From: Asticcacaulis solisilvae
Lineage (GTDB): Bacteria > Pseudomonadota > Alphaproteobacteria > Caulobacterales > Caulobacteraceae
Length of the DNA stretch: 64,000 nt
NCBI RefSeq assembly: GCF_017875235.1
Contig: NZ_JAGGMI010000009.1
Location: 1-64,000 of the forward strand
Reading direction: 5' to 3'
Shown here: positions 50,257 to 58,451 of the stretch, piece by piece
Layout of the letters: the number at the start of each line of letters is the position of its first letter
Numbering within the stretch: the first letter of the stretch is position 1
The notes under the pieces: model-generated
Database searches by the model: none
What the model saw: the letters and a program-made list of their open reading frames with translations, nothing else
Told to the model about the DNA's origin: nothing
Translations under genes and position numbers: made by a program

Positions 50257-50320
50257 ATGTCTGCTTTTAGGCGAGATGCGCTAACAGCCACTTCCTCAGT
50301 TCTATTTCCGCAATTGGCGC
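50257..50320 (+). repeat. Dispersed ~65-nt intergenic repeat, copy 3 of 4
   Basis: The head ATGTCTGCTTTTAGGC is followed by 26 bases and a 22-nt tail that is identical to the tail of the copy at 59131-59152. It ends 5 nt before the stop of the ECF sigma gene (minus strand). The shared tail contains CTATTTCCGCAATTGGCGC. Confidence 0.65.
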
Positions 50321-50325
50321 TCCCC

Positions 50326-51171
50326 TTACTGGAGCGGCACTGGGATTTCTGCAATGACATATGGGATATAGCGGTAATCGCGGATGTATTGGACAAAGCC
50401 ATCGGACCATTCCAGCCACATGATATGGCGCGGGGCAGTGTCGGCGCCTTCGAAGACGGCGATGACTTCGCGGTCGCCCAACCAGGCCGGCGCCAGTCGG
50501 ACAGCGTCATAGCTGGCGTAGATGCCGAAGAAGTCTCGGACGCTGGAGCCTGTGCGCAGCGGATAGGTCGACTGCTGGAGCCGGGCGTCGGCTGCCAGCA
50601 GGGCGCGCAAGGCGTCCCAGTTGCGGGCATTGAACAGCGACACAAACCTCTCGGTTTCAGGTGAGGTCCGGGGGCTGGGTGCGGGTTGCGTCGTGCCCAG
50701 CGTCCTCAGCCGCGCCCGTCCGCGCGCCAGGTGCGCCTTGACGGCATCGACCGACAGGCCCAGCAGGTCGGCGATGTCGGCCAGCGGTTCGTCGAGCACG
50801 TCCTTCAGGATGACGGCGCTGCGCTGCGGCACGCTGAGCGCCGTGAAGCGATCGATGGCCAGCGATACGGCGTCCTTATGCAGCAGGGCATCGAGCGGGT
50901 CGGGCGCGGTGTTGTCGGCAATATCGTAAGCGTCGTCGAGCGGCTCGACGTGGCGGATGGCGCGGGCGCGCAGCACGTCCATGGCCCGGTTGTGTGCTAC
51001 GCGGAACAGCCAGGCGCGCGCCGGGACTTCGGGGCCGGGCGGGGCGGTCATGGCGCGTATGAAGGTGTCCTGCACCACGTCTTCGCCATCGATCACCGAC
51101 CCCAGCAGCCGGGCGCAATAGCGGTGCAGTTCCGGCCGCAGGGCGTCGAGATCGGGGCGGCTGGCCGTCAA
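50326..51171 (-). CDS. ECF-type sigma-70 factor with C-terminal SnoaL-like domain
   Basis: This 281-residue protein has sigma region 2 in residues 8-75 (LHRYCARLLGSVIDGEDVVQDTFIRAM; ARAWLFRVAHNRAMDVLRARA) and region 4 in about 105-160 (LSVPQRSAVILKDVLDEPLADIADLLGLSVDAVKAHLARGRARL). A SnoaL/NTF2-like domain occupies about 170-280 (FVSLFNARNWDALRALLAADARL). ECF sigma factors of the SigJ/ECF41-like type use this domain instead of an anti-sigma factor to tune activity. It overlaps the upstream SDR gene by 4 nt, so the pair is co-translated. Such sigma factors often control the adjacent oxidoreductase, but no target promoter is identifiable here. Confidence 0.87.
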   Translation of the reverse strand: MTASRPDLDALRPELHRYCARLLGSVIDGEDVVQDTFIRAMTAPPGPEVPARAWLFRVAHNRAMDVLRARAIRHVEPLDDAYDIADNTAPDPLDALLHKDAVSLAIDRFTALSVPQRSAVILKDVLDEPLADIADLLGLSVDAVKAHLARGRARLRTLGTTQPAPSPRTSPETERFVSLFNARNWDALRALLAADARLQQSTYPLRTGSSVRDFFGIYASYDAVRLAPAWLGDREVIAVFEGADTAPRHIMWLEWSDGFVQYIRDYRYIPYVIAEIPVPLQ

Positions 51172-51926
51172 AGACCGGGTCCTTCGATGGGGGTGATGCC
51201 GGTGTCGGCCTTGAGACCGAAGGCTGAGGCTTTAGCATAGATCGGGTTCGACAGAATCTCCATGACCATGTCGCCGTAGACGCGCGGATCAAGCGGAGCG
51301 CCGAAGCGTTCCAGGAAGGCTTCGGGGGAAATGCTTTGCGCGGCGGCATAGGCGTGTGAGCCGGCGTCGCCCGTGCCGGTGCCGGCGACCATCTGGCGCG
51401 GGATCAGGGTCTGGAAGCGGATGCCAAGCTGTCTTTGGCTGGACAGGGTGTTGGCGTAGTGGGCGATGAACCACAGCATGCGCTTGGCGCCGCCAAAGCC
51501 GCCTGACATCGGCGAGCCCATGATGGCTGCGCCGAATGAGGTGAGGAGCACGCGGCTGCCGGGTTTAAGCGGTTGGGTCAGTGCCGCCTGGACCCAGTGG
51601 AGCCCGGCCTTGACGTCGGTGTCCCAGGTGGCGGTGAAGTCTTGCCAGGTGATGGTGTCGATCGGCGCCATGGGTGGTGGCAGGCCGGCATTGAGGACCA
51701 GGATGTCGGGGTTGGTGTCGGCGAGGATGCGGTGGGCGGCGTCTGCGTCGGTGATGTCGGCGGCGATGGCCTGGGCGTTCAGCGCCGCCGCCGTGGTGGT
51801 CAGGGCGTTGGAGGGGCGGGCGAGCAGGGTGACCTTGGCGCCGCGGGCTGTGGCGGCTTCGGCTATCCCGCGGCCGAGCCCGCGGCTGGCGCCGGTGATG
51901 AGGATGGAAGAGGATGAGAGAGACAT
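51168..51926 (-). CDS. SDR-family oxidoreductase, catalytic Tyr replaced by Phe
   Basis: This 252-residue short-chain dehydrogenase has Rossmann motif TGASRGLGRG (residues 11-20), the NAG motif (LVLNAGLPPP) and candidate catalytic Ser130 (LLTSFGAA). At the YxxxK position the sequence reads SGGFGGAKRM: Phe144 takes the place of Tyr while Lys148 is kept. Loss of the proton-donating Tyr would normally abolish classical SDR chemistry, so this may be a non-catalytic or altered enzyme. It is first in a two-gene leftward operon with the ECF sigma factor. Cofactor preference is not clear. The rest of the fold is intact. Confidence 0.85.
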   Translation of the reverse strand: MSLSSSSILITGASRGLGRGIAEAATARGAKVTLLARPSNALTTTAAALNAQAIAADITDADAAHRILADTNPDILVLNAGLPPPMAPIDTITWQDFTATWDTDVKAGLHWVQAALTQPLKPGSRVLLTSFGAAIMGSPMSGGFGGAKRMLWFIAHYANTLSSQRQLGIRFQTLIPRQMVAGTGTGDAGSHAYAAAQSISPEAFLERFGAPLDPRVYGDMVMEILSNPIYAKASAFGLKADTGITPIEGPGL

Positions 51927-52085
51927 GTGGTGGTCCTGTAAGTTGCGTGACAGGACGACGACGTTTGAGGGGCGCGGAAAGAGTCACGTTCTATTGTCCC
52001 AAATCTCCTGCTCACCATATCCGGCATGTGACTCGACACATCCCTGCGACAGTTCTAGGCTTATGATCTATAAGTGGAGGGGCAA

Positions 52086-52172
52086 GTGAGCGGGAAAAGA
52101 CCAAAGGCAATCATCGCTGTATGCTTGGCGGTTATAGCGTTCGCGGTGTGGTTCGTAATCTTCAGGCACTAG
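52086..52172 (+). CDS. Small single-pass membrane peptide (28 aa)
   Basis: A GTG at 52086 is preceded by a strong GGAGGGG ribosome site ending about 5 nt upstream. The 28-residue product is MSGKRPKAIIAVCLAVIAFA followed by VWFVIFRH. A basic N-terminus and one helix of ~18 hydrophobic residues give a typical small inner-membrane protein. It lies in the gap between the SDR gene and the 95-aa gene. There is no homology argument; the ribosome site and ideal membrane topology are the evidence. Confidence 0.45.
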   Translation: MSGKRPKAIIAVCLAVIAFAVWFVIFRH

Positions 52173-52334
52173 GGCGCTTGCGAGTAACTGCTGGCTTGGG
52201 GGCAACGCAGTCGTCGTGTCCGAAGAAATCTGTTGCCTCTTCGGCCTGCTATTCGGTCACGGACCCATGGCCGCGACTGCAGTCACCAATATGCGAAGAG
52301 GCTGCTAGGAGCAGTTAGGTCGTTAAGACCTAAA

Positions 52335-52622
52335 CTACGGTGCATCTGCCATCCGTGCCACTTCGTTGACTTCCTGCAGCAAAATGCAGGCGGCATTGTC
52401 GCGGTCACGATTACCGCGAAGGTAGGACACCACGATGCCCTCCAGTCTGGACATTAGGGCGCGCAGCCGTTCCTTGTCTTCGGCCCAAACGTTCTGCTGA
52501 ATGAGAGCTTCGATATCGCGCAGCACCTCTTCCTTGGCGAGGGTGCCATGATCCAGACAGTGCAACAGGGCGTCCACATAAAGACGCCGTTCAGTCTCGG
52601 TTTTGAGGACAAATTCGACCAT
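52335..52622 (-). CDS. Hypothetical small helical protein (95 aa)
   Basis: The ATG at 52622 follows GAGAGG by ~8 nt. The product is highly charged and predicted all-helical (TETERRLYVDALLHCLDHGTLAKEEVLRDIEALIQQN; DKERLRALMSRLEGIVVSYLRGN). It contains no membrane segment or signal peptide. I do not recognise it. It lies upstream of the Ca2+/Na+ antiporter gene on the same strand, 133 nt before its 3' end, and has no clear operon partner. Confidence 0.5.
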   Translation of the reverse strand: MVEFVLKTETERRLYVDALLHCLDHGTLAKEEVLRDIEALIQQNVWAEDKERLRALMSRLEGIVVSYLRGNRDRDNAACILLQEVNEVARMADAP

Positions 52623-52755
52623 CTCTCGAACCTCTCAAGTGCGCCTATTATTCTGCGAGATGGATCGAGGCAATTCAGAAAGCCGAAGTCTGGAATCACG
52701 TTTTCGCGAACTATTTTTTTGCGCCCGTCGCGTGGCGGCACCTTGCACAGGGCGG

Positions 52756-53715
52756 TCATGATCCAGGCGCGGAACCTGCAATAAGCCAGGCCACATAGGC
52801 ACCGTAGGTCGCTAAACTTCCCAATGCCGACATTCGACCAAGCTTTGGCTTCGCCAACATCAATACCCAAAACAGCAGCGCCGCCCCGACCACCAATGGC
52901 ACGTCAACCTTGAGAAAAAGCGGGTCGATGGAGACGGGCGCAATTGCGGCGGTAATCCCGAGAACCGCGAGAACGTTGAAGATGTTCGAGCCGACGACAT
53001 TGCCAATCGCCAGTTCATTCTGCCCCTTGATAGCGCTGATGACGCTGACCGTCAGTTCCGGCAGCGACGTGCCGACGGCGACCAGCGTCAGCCCGATGAC
53101 GGCCTGCGATACACCGAATTCCGTGGCGATCGTTGTCGCTCCGCGCACCAGGGCGTCGGCACCGAAGATCAGTGCGCCAAGGCCAATGGCGATGAAGGTC
53201 AGCGCTACAGGGGCGGCAAGCGGTTTGCTGGCTTCCGGCGCTGGCAAGACAGCCTTGCGGTCGATGACAAAGACGCAGAGAACATAGACAAGAAGGATGC
53301 CCGCCATGGCGGCGCCCTCGATCTGTGTAATGCCGCCGCGCCAGCCGAAATATCCCAGGCCGAGGGTGACGAGGACCATGACCGTCGTATCGCGGCGGAT
53401 ACCTCTTGCGCGCGTCGACAGCGGCCGGATCAGCGCCCCAAGCCCGAGGATCAGCAGGATATTGGCGATGTTCGACCCGATCACATTGCCCACCGCGACA
53501 TCGGGCGCGCCGGACTGGACGGCTTTCAGCGACACCATCAGTTCCGGCATCGAGGTGCCAAAGCCGACAATCGTCAAGCCGACCAGGAGCTTGGGCAGGC
53601 GCAGACGGTCGGCGACCGCCACCGATCCACGGACTAACGCCTCTCCGCCGAGAAACAGGCCAACCAATCCTCCGGCAATCAGCAGCCAGTCGTAATACTT
53701 GGCAACAAACTCCAT
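52756..53715 (-). CDS. Calcium/sodium antiporter (CaxA/YrbG family)
   Basis: This 319-residue inner-membrane exchanger has about 10 helices. Two inverted alpha-repeats carry the ion-coordinating motifs: GFGTSMPELMVSLKA with GNVIGSNIANILLILG, and AVGTSLPELTVSVIS with GNVVGSNIFNVLAVLG. These are diagnostic of the Ca2+:cation antiporter superfamily (YrbG branch). The start at 53715 follows GGAGG and gives MEFVAKYYDWLL. It lies 11 nt after the nhaA stop on the same strand, so the two antiporters form an operon for Na+/H+ and Ca2+ homeostasis. No regulator is nearby. Confidence 0.92.
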   Translation of the reverse strand: MEFVAKYYDWLLIAGGLVGLFLGGEALVRGSVAVADRLRLPKLLVGLTIVGFGTSMPELMVSLKAVQSGAPDVAVGNVIGSNIANILLILGLGALIRPLSTRARGIRRDTTVMVLVTLGLGYFGWRGGITQIEGAAMAGILLVYVLCVFVIDRKAVLPAPEASKPLAAPVALTFIAIGLGALIFGADALVRGATTIATEFGVSQAVIGLTLVAVGTSLPELTVSVISAIKGQNELAIGNVVGSNIFNVLAVLGITAAIAPVSIDPLFLKVDVPLVVGAALLFWVLMLAKPKLGRMSALGSLATYGAYVAWLIAGSAPGS

Positions 53716-53726
53716 GGCATCCTCCG

Positions 53727-54941
53727 CTAATCCGGTTGCGTCGCATCCTTTGGTTTCGCCATCACGGCCATCAGCGCATAGCCGGCAAGGCCCGAACATA
53801 GCGAGCCAACCAGCACCCCTATCTTGACCGCGTCCTGGGCTTCGGGCGCCGTAGGAAAGGCCAGCAGGCCGATGAACAGGCTCATGGTGAAGCCGATGCC
53901 GGTCAGCACTGATACCGCGTAGAGCTGCGCCCAGTTCGTGTTTGCCGGCATCTTCGCCAGGCCGCTTTTGATTGCCAGCCACGACGCGGCAAAGACACCC
54001 ATCTGCTTGCCGAAAAACAGCGCCAGCGCGATGCCGAGCGGAATGGGTTGCAGCAGCATGTCCGGGCGGAAACCCGCCAGCGACACGCCGGCATTGGCGA
54101 AGCCGAAGACCGGAACGATGAGGAAAGCCACCGGCTTATGCAGAGCGTGCTCCAGCCGGACGAGCGGCGAATAGTGATCATCATTCCCCGCCTTGTGGGT
54201 ATGCAGCGGGATAAACAGTGCCGTGACGACACCGGCCAGTGTCGCATGAATGCCCGATTGCAGGACGAAGACCCACATCAACACGCCCACCAGCAGATAG
54301 GCCATGACCCAGCGCACCCGCAGCCGGTTCAGGATCATCAGCGCGGCCACGCAGGCGCCGGCAGCCGCAAGCCACAGCACCGACAGGTTCTGGGTATAGA
54401 ACACGGCGATGACGAGGACGGCGGCCAGGTCGTCGATAATCGCCAGGGCCGTCAGGAAGATTTTCAGCGCCACCGGCACGCGCGATCCCAGAAGCGCCAG
54501 CACCCCCAGCGCAAAGGCGATATCGGTCGCCGTCGGTATGGCCCAGCCGTGCAGGGTCTCTGGGTTCTGACGATTGATCAGGACATAGATGCCGGCCGGC
54601 ACGATCACGCCGCCCAGCGCCGCAATGCCCGGAAGCGCGCGGCGCGGCCAGTCGCTGAGTTGTCCGGTCAGCATCTCCCGCTTGATTTCAAGCCCGACCA
54701 TCAGGAAGAAGACCGCCATCAGGGCGTCGTTGATCCAATGCAGCAGGCTGAGCGGGCCGACATCGATGTGCAGGGCGTGGAAATAGCCTTCGGCCCACGG
54801 GGAGTTGGCAACCCCCATGGCAGCCGCGGCGGCGGCCATCAGGACCAGTCCGCCGGACGCTTCGCTGTGCAGGAAGCTGTCGAGCATGGATTGAACACGG
54901 CGTTTCAGAACGGGCGAGGTCTTGTCTATCGGTGAAGACAT
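53727..54941 (-). CDS. nhaA: Na+/H+ antiporter NhaA
   Basis: This 404-residue inner-membrane antiporter exports Na+/Li+ in exchange for protons. It has 12 helices with the hallmark segments: [44 protein letters not shown] and [19 protein letters not shown], where the Asp pair corresponds to the catalytic D163-D164 of E. coli NhaA. The C-terminal half includes [11 protein letters not shown] set the start at 54941 ([17 protein letters not shown]), preceded by GGGAG; a longer frame adds an Arg-rich non-coding segment. It is first in the two-gene antiporter operon. Confidence 0.95.
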   Translation of the reverse strand: MSSPIDKTSPVLKRRVQSMLDSFLHSEASGGLVLMAAAAAAMGVANSPWAEGYFHALHIDVGPLSLLHWINDALMAVFFLMVGLEIKREMLTGQLSDWPRRALPGIAALGGVIVPAGIYVLINRQNPETLHGWAIPTATDIAFALGVLALLGSRVPVALKIFLTALAIIDDLAAVLVIAVFYTQNLSVLWLAAAGACVAALMILNRLRVRWVMAYLLVGVLMWVFVLQSGIHATLAGVVTALFIPLHTHKAGNDDHYSPLVRLEHALHKPVAFLIVPVFGFANAGVSLAGFRPDMLLQPIPLGIALALFFGKQMGVFAASWLAIKSGLAKMPANTNWAQLYAVSVLTGIGFTMSLFIGLLAFPTAPEAQDAVKIGVLVGSLCSGLAGYALMAVMAKPKDATQPD

Positions 54942-55148
54942 AGGTTCGCGCTCCCTTTGACGGAAGGTTGATCGAAGTCTCCGTAGATTTCGGGAAGCCC
55001 GCAGCGCACGCAGCACACGCTATGGGCACTCTAATCAATCCCCTTGCAGCCGGCTACAAAAATCGGAATATGCCGACGCACATCTTGGGAGGTGCCGTTG
55101 GTTGCATTGTCCCCGCGCCCGCCTGGCATCCAGGCCTCAAAACGAAAG

Positions 55149-55170
55149 GGCAGAATTTCAAAATTCTGCC
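55149..55170. terminator. Inverted repeat, possible terminator
   Basis: GGCAGAATTT and its exact complement are separated by two bases, giving an 8-9 bp stem. It sits ~34 nt beyond the EF-hand gene's stop on the minus strand. On the plus strand a T-rich run follows (CCATTTGTTCTGTTTT). Its direction is uncertain. Confidence 0.4.
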
Positions 55171-55203
55171 GCTTCCATTTGTTCTGTTTTGAAGGCTTAA
55201 GGC

Positions 55204-55677
55204 CTACTTCATCATCGCCATGTGCTTCGTCATGCCATCGATCATTTCCTGACGGGACAGCATGCTGTCCTTGTTAGCATCCGACGCGGTGAACATGCTC
55301 ATCGAAGCGGCATCCTCTTCCGCCATCGTGACCATACCGTCCTTGTCGGTGTCCATCATGGCGATCTTCTTCGACACCATCATCTTGGTCTTGGCGGGGT
55401 CAGGCGTCATGCCCATGTCCGACTTCTCCATGGTCGCGGCGGCAACCATTTCGTCGGAAGACAGCATGCCGTCTGCGCTGGTGTCGGTCTTGGTGAACAT
55501 CATCTTGCAGGCGGCGGCCCGCTCATCCATGCTGATCATGTCGTCGGCGTTCGTGTCCATCATCTTCATGCTGGCGTCGACCATCATGCCGGTTTTGGCC
55601 ATGTCGTTCGTGGCAGCGAATGCCGCCGTGCTCGCGCACAGGCTAAGGGCGCAAATCATCGCAAGTTTCGTTTTCAT
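55204..55677 (-). CDS. Secreted Met-rich EF-hand protein
   Basis: This 157-residue exported protein has a signal peptide in residues 1-22 (MICALSLCASTAAFA). Four EF-hand-like loops follow: DTNADDMISMDE, DTSADGMLSSDE, DTDKDGMVTMAE and DANKDSMLSRQE, each with acidic residues at positions 1, 3, 5 and 12. Methionine is remarkably abundant (e.g. MVDASMKMMD; MIDGMTKHMAMMK). Calcium binding is likely, and the Met clusters could also bind copper(I). GAGGA lies 8 nt before the ATG. It sits between the antiporter operon and a sigma-like ORF on the same strand. The biological role is not known. Confidence 0.8.
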   Translation of the reverse strand: MKTKLAMICALSLCASTAAFAATNDMAKTGMMVDASMKMMDTNADDMISMDERAAACKMMFTKTDTSADGMLSSDEMVAAATMEKSDMGMTPDPAKTKMMVSKKIAMMDTDKDGMVTMAEEDAASMSMFTASDANKDSMLSRQEMIDGMTKHMAMMK

Positions 55678-55804
55678 CACATATCCTCGGTTGGGTAATG
55701 GGGCGAAGGAAATCCCTTCGCGCGCTAACCGTATGGGGGGTTTTGTCAGGTTTCCATACGAAGCCGCTTGCGTAACGCCCGGCCTCGCGCAGGACCGGGA
55801 CCTG

Positions 55805-56104
55805 TCAATGCAATCTGTTGGACATTTGGCGCGCCAAAAGGCGGCTGAGCCACTGCGCCCCCGATTCCTGGCGGGGATTGAACAGCCACGCCTGATCCCA
55901 GATGCAAAGAAACACGGCTTCCAGAATCTCGTCGGCCGCTTCCTCATTGTCTTCACTCGCGCGTATCATCGTATAGAGCCATGGCCCTGCCGACTGATAG
56001 ATCACCTTCAATGCCGTCTTGTCCCTCTGCGCGACCTTGACCAGCAATGCATCGATTCCATCCGGTGCATCCGGGACGGCACGGGTACGCTTACGCATAG
56101 ACAT
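55805..56104 (-). CDS. Sigma-70 region 2-only protein (truncated ECF factor)
   Basis: These 99 residues match the ECF sigma region 2: DALLVKVAQRDKTALKVIYQSAGPWLYTMIRASEDNEEAADEILEAVFLCIW, then FNPRQESGAQWLSRLLARQ. The frame stops at NRLH where region 4 would normally follow after a linker, and no region 4 is found downstream in any frame. GAGCTAGAG precedes the ATG. It may be a truncated pseudogene or a short protein that binds core polymerase or the -10 element without -35 recognition. It is upstream of the EF-hand gene by ~127 nt on the same strand. Confidence 0.6.
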   Translation of the reverse strand: MSMRKRTRAVPDAPDGIDALLVKVAQRDKTALKVIYQSAGPWLYTMIRASEDNEEAADEILEAVFLCIWDQAWLFNPRQESGAQWLSRLLARQMSNRLH

Positions 56105-56457
56105 CTCTAGCTCGTGGGTCAGAGAACAGCCTGTCCCTTTGAGATGTGTACGTAACGTACCGTATGTTGGCTCACTTTAAGCCCGACACGGACGTGCCAC
56201 CGAGTGCATTGGATAATCATCGCCCGCCCTCAACCGCACGATGCCGTTCGCCCAGGAATTAACTGGCGTCGGTTGCCAGTCGGAAACAGCCTTCATAAAT
56301 GCGCAGATCGTTGTTGATGTATTGCTGCTGCCCGTCGTCTGGACGCCGCAAAGTCTCCACCGTGGCATTCGAATCGACGCTCAGACGGAGGGCAACAGGC
56401 GGGAAAAAGTCGGTCCAGGCGCGTTTTACGGGAGGAATACAGGAGGCGCCGACGGCA
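56105..56457. other. Gap between sigma fragment and PAS kinase
   Basis: About 350 bases with no supported gene. On the minus strand an ATG-less open frame runs out of the 3' end of the kinase gene and ends LRIYEGCFRLATDAS before TAA near 56265. It could be the remnant of a third coding sequence, but there is no start codon or ribosome site. I see nothing else. Confidence 0.4.
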
Positions 56458-57588
56458 TCATATGCGTTGAGCGGCCATCCTGAAGGTGAAGCGCGTTTCT
56501 TCAGGAGATGACGTCACTTCGAGGGTACCGTCGTGCGCTTTTGCAATCTCGGCAGCGATATACAGGCCAAGCCCCAGTCCGTTTTGGCTGGGGCGCGCCT
56601 TCTCTCTTGTGAAGGGCTGGAACAGCACTTCGACAAGTTCAGGAGGAATAGGCTGGCCGCCATTTGAAACGGCTAAGGCAAATGCCCCGTCGGCAATATC
56701 AGCACTGACGACGACAGGCGCATCCGTAGCGCCATGAGTTACGGCATTTGCGATCAGGTTGGACAACAATTGCGAGATCCTGGCGACATCGCAATTGACC
56801 TGCAGAGCGGGGCATATTTCGGTCCGGATATCTCGGTCGGGGAAAGAGGTTCGTAACTCATCGACCGTGTGCGTGAGGGCAGGGGCAAGATCGACCGTCT
56901 GCCGGTTGACCCCCATGCCACCGCCTAGGCGCACCCGCGCAAAATCCATAACATTTTCGATCAGCTCACCCATGCGTTCTGCACTGGATCGCATCATCTC
57001 GACGACGGATCGCTGCCGGGGATCCAGTTCCATTCGCGCCAGCAATTGCGCACCGGAGGCCATTGCCCCCAGCGGATTGCGCAGATCATGGCCCAGAACG
57101 GCAATAAACTGCTCCCGCAAGGCTGAAGTCCCGCGCTCAGTCGCCAGATCGCTCTCGGCCATCAGTTTGGCCATCTGGAGGTTCTTTTCCAGAATCCGCC
57201 GATCCGTTGCCTTGAAAAGCGCCAGGCGAACAAAATGGGCATTGCCGGCGTCGTCGCGTTCCTCGGCGGCATTGACCAGAAAGTGTATGCGCTCGCCGTT
57301 CTTGGCGACAAGGTCCAGGGCCGCTTCTTCGTAGAAGCCCTGCATCCGTAGAAGGGGCGCCAGGTGGGTTTCGTAGAAAATCTTGCCGGAGATCGTCAGC
57401 AGGTCGGAAAACTTGGTGCCGGCCAGTTCCGCCGGCTCATAGCCCAGCCAGCCTGCGAACCGGGAATTGCAGCGAATGATCTTGGCCCTGCCCTCGGCCG
57501 TGACGAAGCCACAGGGGGATTGCTCAAAGAAGCTGTCGTAGTCGTCCTTATAATTGTGCCACGTCTCTGGGCCGTTTTTATCCGCCAT
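56458..57588 (-). CDS. PAS-domain histidine kinase with RsbP-like PAS, partner of RsbQ-like hydrolase
   Basis: This 376-residue soluble kinase has a PAS domain at about residues 15-128 (DSFFEQSPCGFVTAEG; LLTISGKIFYETHLAPLLRMQGFYEEAALDLVAKNGERIHFLVNA). That PAS closely resembles the PAS of Bacillus RsbP (SPCGF, the L-TI-x-x-F block and PLL-x(8)-EE). HisKA with His167 follows (FIAVLGHDLRNPLGAMASGAQ), then HATPase_c with LLSNLIANAVTHG, VSNGGQPIP and GLGLGLYIA. Bacillus RsbP ends in a PP2C phosphatase; here the output is a histidine kinase. The start at 57588 overlaps the hydrolase stop by 1 nt. The likely phospho-acceptor is the REC protein at 58452-58820. Confidence 0.87.
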   Translation of the reverse strand: MADKNGPETWHNYKDDYDSFFEQSPCGFVTAEGRAKIIRCNSRFAGWLGYEPAELAGTKFSDLLTISGKIFYETHLAPLLRMQGFYEEAALDLVAKNGERIHFLVNAAEERDDAGNAHFVRLALFKATDRRILEKNLQMAKLMAESDLATERGTSALREQFIAVLGHDLRNPLGAMASGAQLLARMELDPRQRSVVEMMRSSAERMGELIENVMDFARVRLGGGMGVNRQTVDLAPALTHTVDELRTSFPDRDIRTEICPALQVNCDVARISQLLSNLIANAVTHGATDAPVVVSADIADGAFALAVSNGGQPIPPELVEVLFQPFTREKARPSQNGLGLGLYIAAEIAKAHDGTLEVTSSPEETRFTFRMAAQRI

Positions 57589-58382
57589 CAGAGAAACGCG
57601 TTGATAGCCGCAATTGTTTCGGCAGGTGCACTCAGATTGGGACAGTGACCGGTGGCTTCCATAACAACTAGCGTGCTGCCGGCAATTTTCGAGTGGACAT
57701 ATTGGCCGACCTCCTCTGGCGCGATAACGTCGTCGGAACATTGCAGGATAAGGGTAGGTACATTGACTAGAGGAAGGGCATCACGACTGTCGCTCAAGAA
57801 GGTCGTCCGCGCGAAGGCTTGCGCAATCGCCGGATCCGTCCGGCAGAAGCTGGCGGCCAGTTCTTCGCTGAGCTCTTCGCGGTCCGGATTGCCCATGATG
57901 ACGGGTGCCATGGTCATCGACCACCCCATGTGGTTGCTGTCCAGCGATTCCAGCAGCTCCTCGATCTGAAGAAGTGTGAACCCGCCGGTATAGTCCTGGT
58001 CGTTGATATAGGACGGGGAAGGACCGACCAGCACCAAAGACTGAAAAAGCCCCGGGGCTTTGTTCGCGGCAACGATGCCGATCATCGAACTGACCGAGTG
58101 GCCGACAAAGACAATTTTGCCAGGGTCCAGCGCCTCGGTGATCTCAATAAGATCGTCGGCGTAGCCGTCCAGCGTCGAATACTTCGCAGCAGAATAGGAC
58201 GCCAGGTCCGACCCGCCCGCGCCGACGTGATCGAACAGGACAATGCGATATCGATTTTCGAAGGCGGGCGTCACCAGACGCCACATGTTTTGATCGCACC
58301 CGTATCCGTGCGCGAACAGCAAGGTCGTTTCCGCCTTGAGATTCCCCGTCACGATTACGTTGTTGCGTGTGAAAATGTCCAT
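57588..58382 (-). CDS. RsbQ-like alpha/beta hydrolase
   Basis: This 264-residue hydrolase aligns over its full length with Bacillus subtilis RsbQ: FAHGYGCDQNMWRLVTPAFE, VGAGGSDLASYSAAKYSTLDGYADDL, VFVGHSVSSMIGIVA, VGPSPSYINDQDYTGGF, GNPDREELSEELAASFCRTDP and ATGHCPNLSAP. The triad is Ser96 (same number as RsbQ), Asp217 or Asp218 (QCSDDVIAP) and His246. RsbQ is thought to generate or bind a small hydrophobic ligand that activates the PAS domain of RsbP. The start at 58382 matches the RsbQ N-terminus; an upstream TTG is possible. It follows the REC gene by ~70 nt and is coupled to the PAS kinase. Confidence 0.9.
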   Translation of the reverse strand: MDIFTRNNVIVTGNLKAETTLLFAHGYGCDQNMWRLVTPAFENRYRIVLFDHVGAGGSDLASYSAAKYSTLDGYADDLIEITEALDPGKIVFVGHSVSSMIGIVAANKAPGLFQSLVLVGPSPSYINDQDYTGGFTLLQIEELLESLDSNHMGWSMTMAPVIMGNPDREELSEELAASFCRTDPAIAQAFARTTFLSDSRDALPLVNVPTLILQCSDDVIAPEEVGQYVHSKIAGSTLVVMEATGHCPNLSAPAETIAAINAFL

Positions 58383-58451
58383 TGGCGTCGCGAACAGCCG
58401 TAGCAAGGTTAACGGGATAAAGATACCGAATTGCGCTGCATTGCGGGAAAT

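Noticed and set aside
56177-56368. 63-codon minus-strand frame beyond the PAS kinase
   Set aside because: No ribosome site and no motif; another frame there looks slightly more protein-like but has no start codon.
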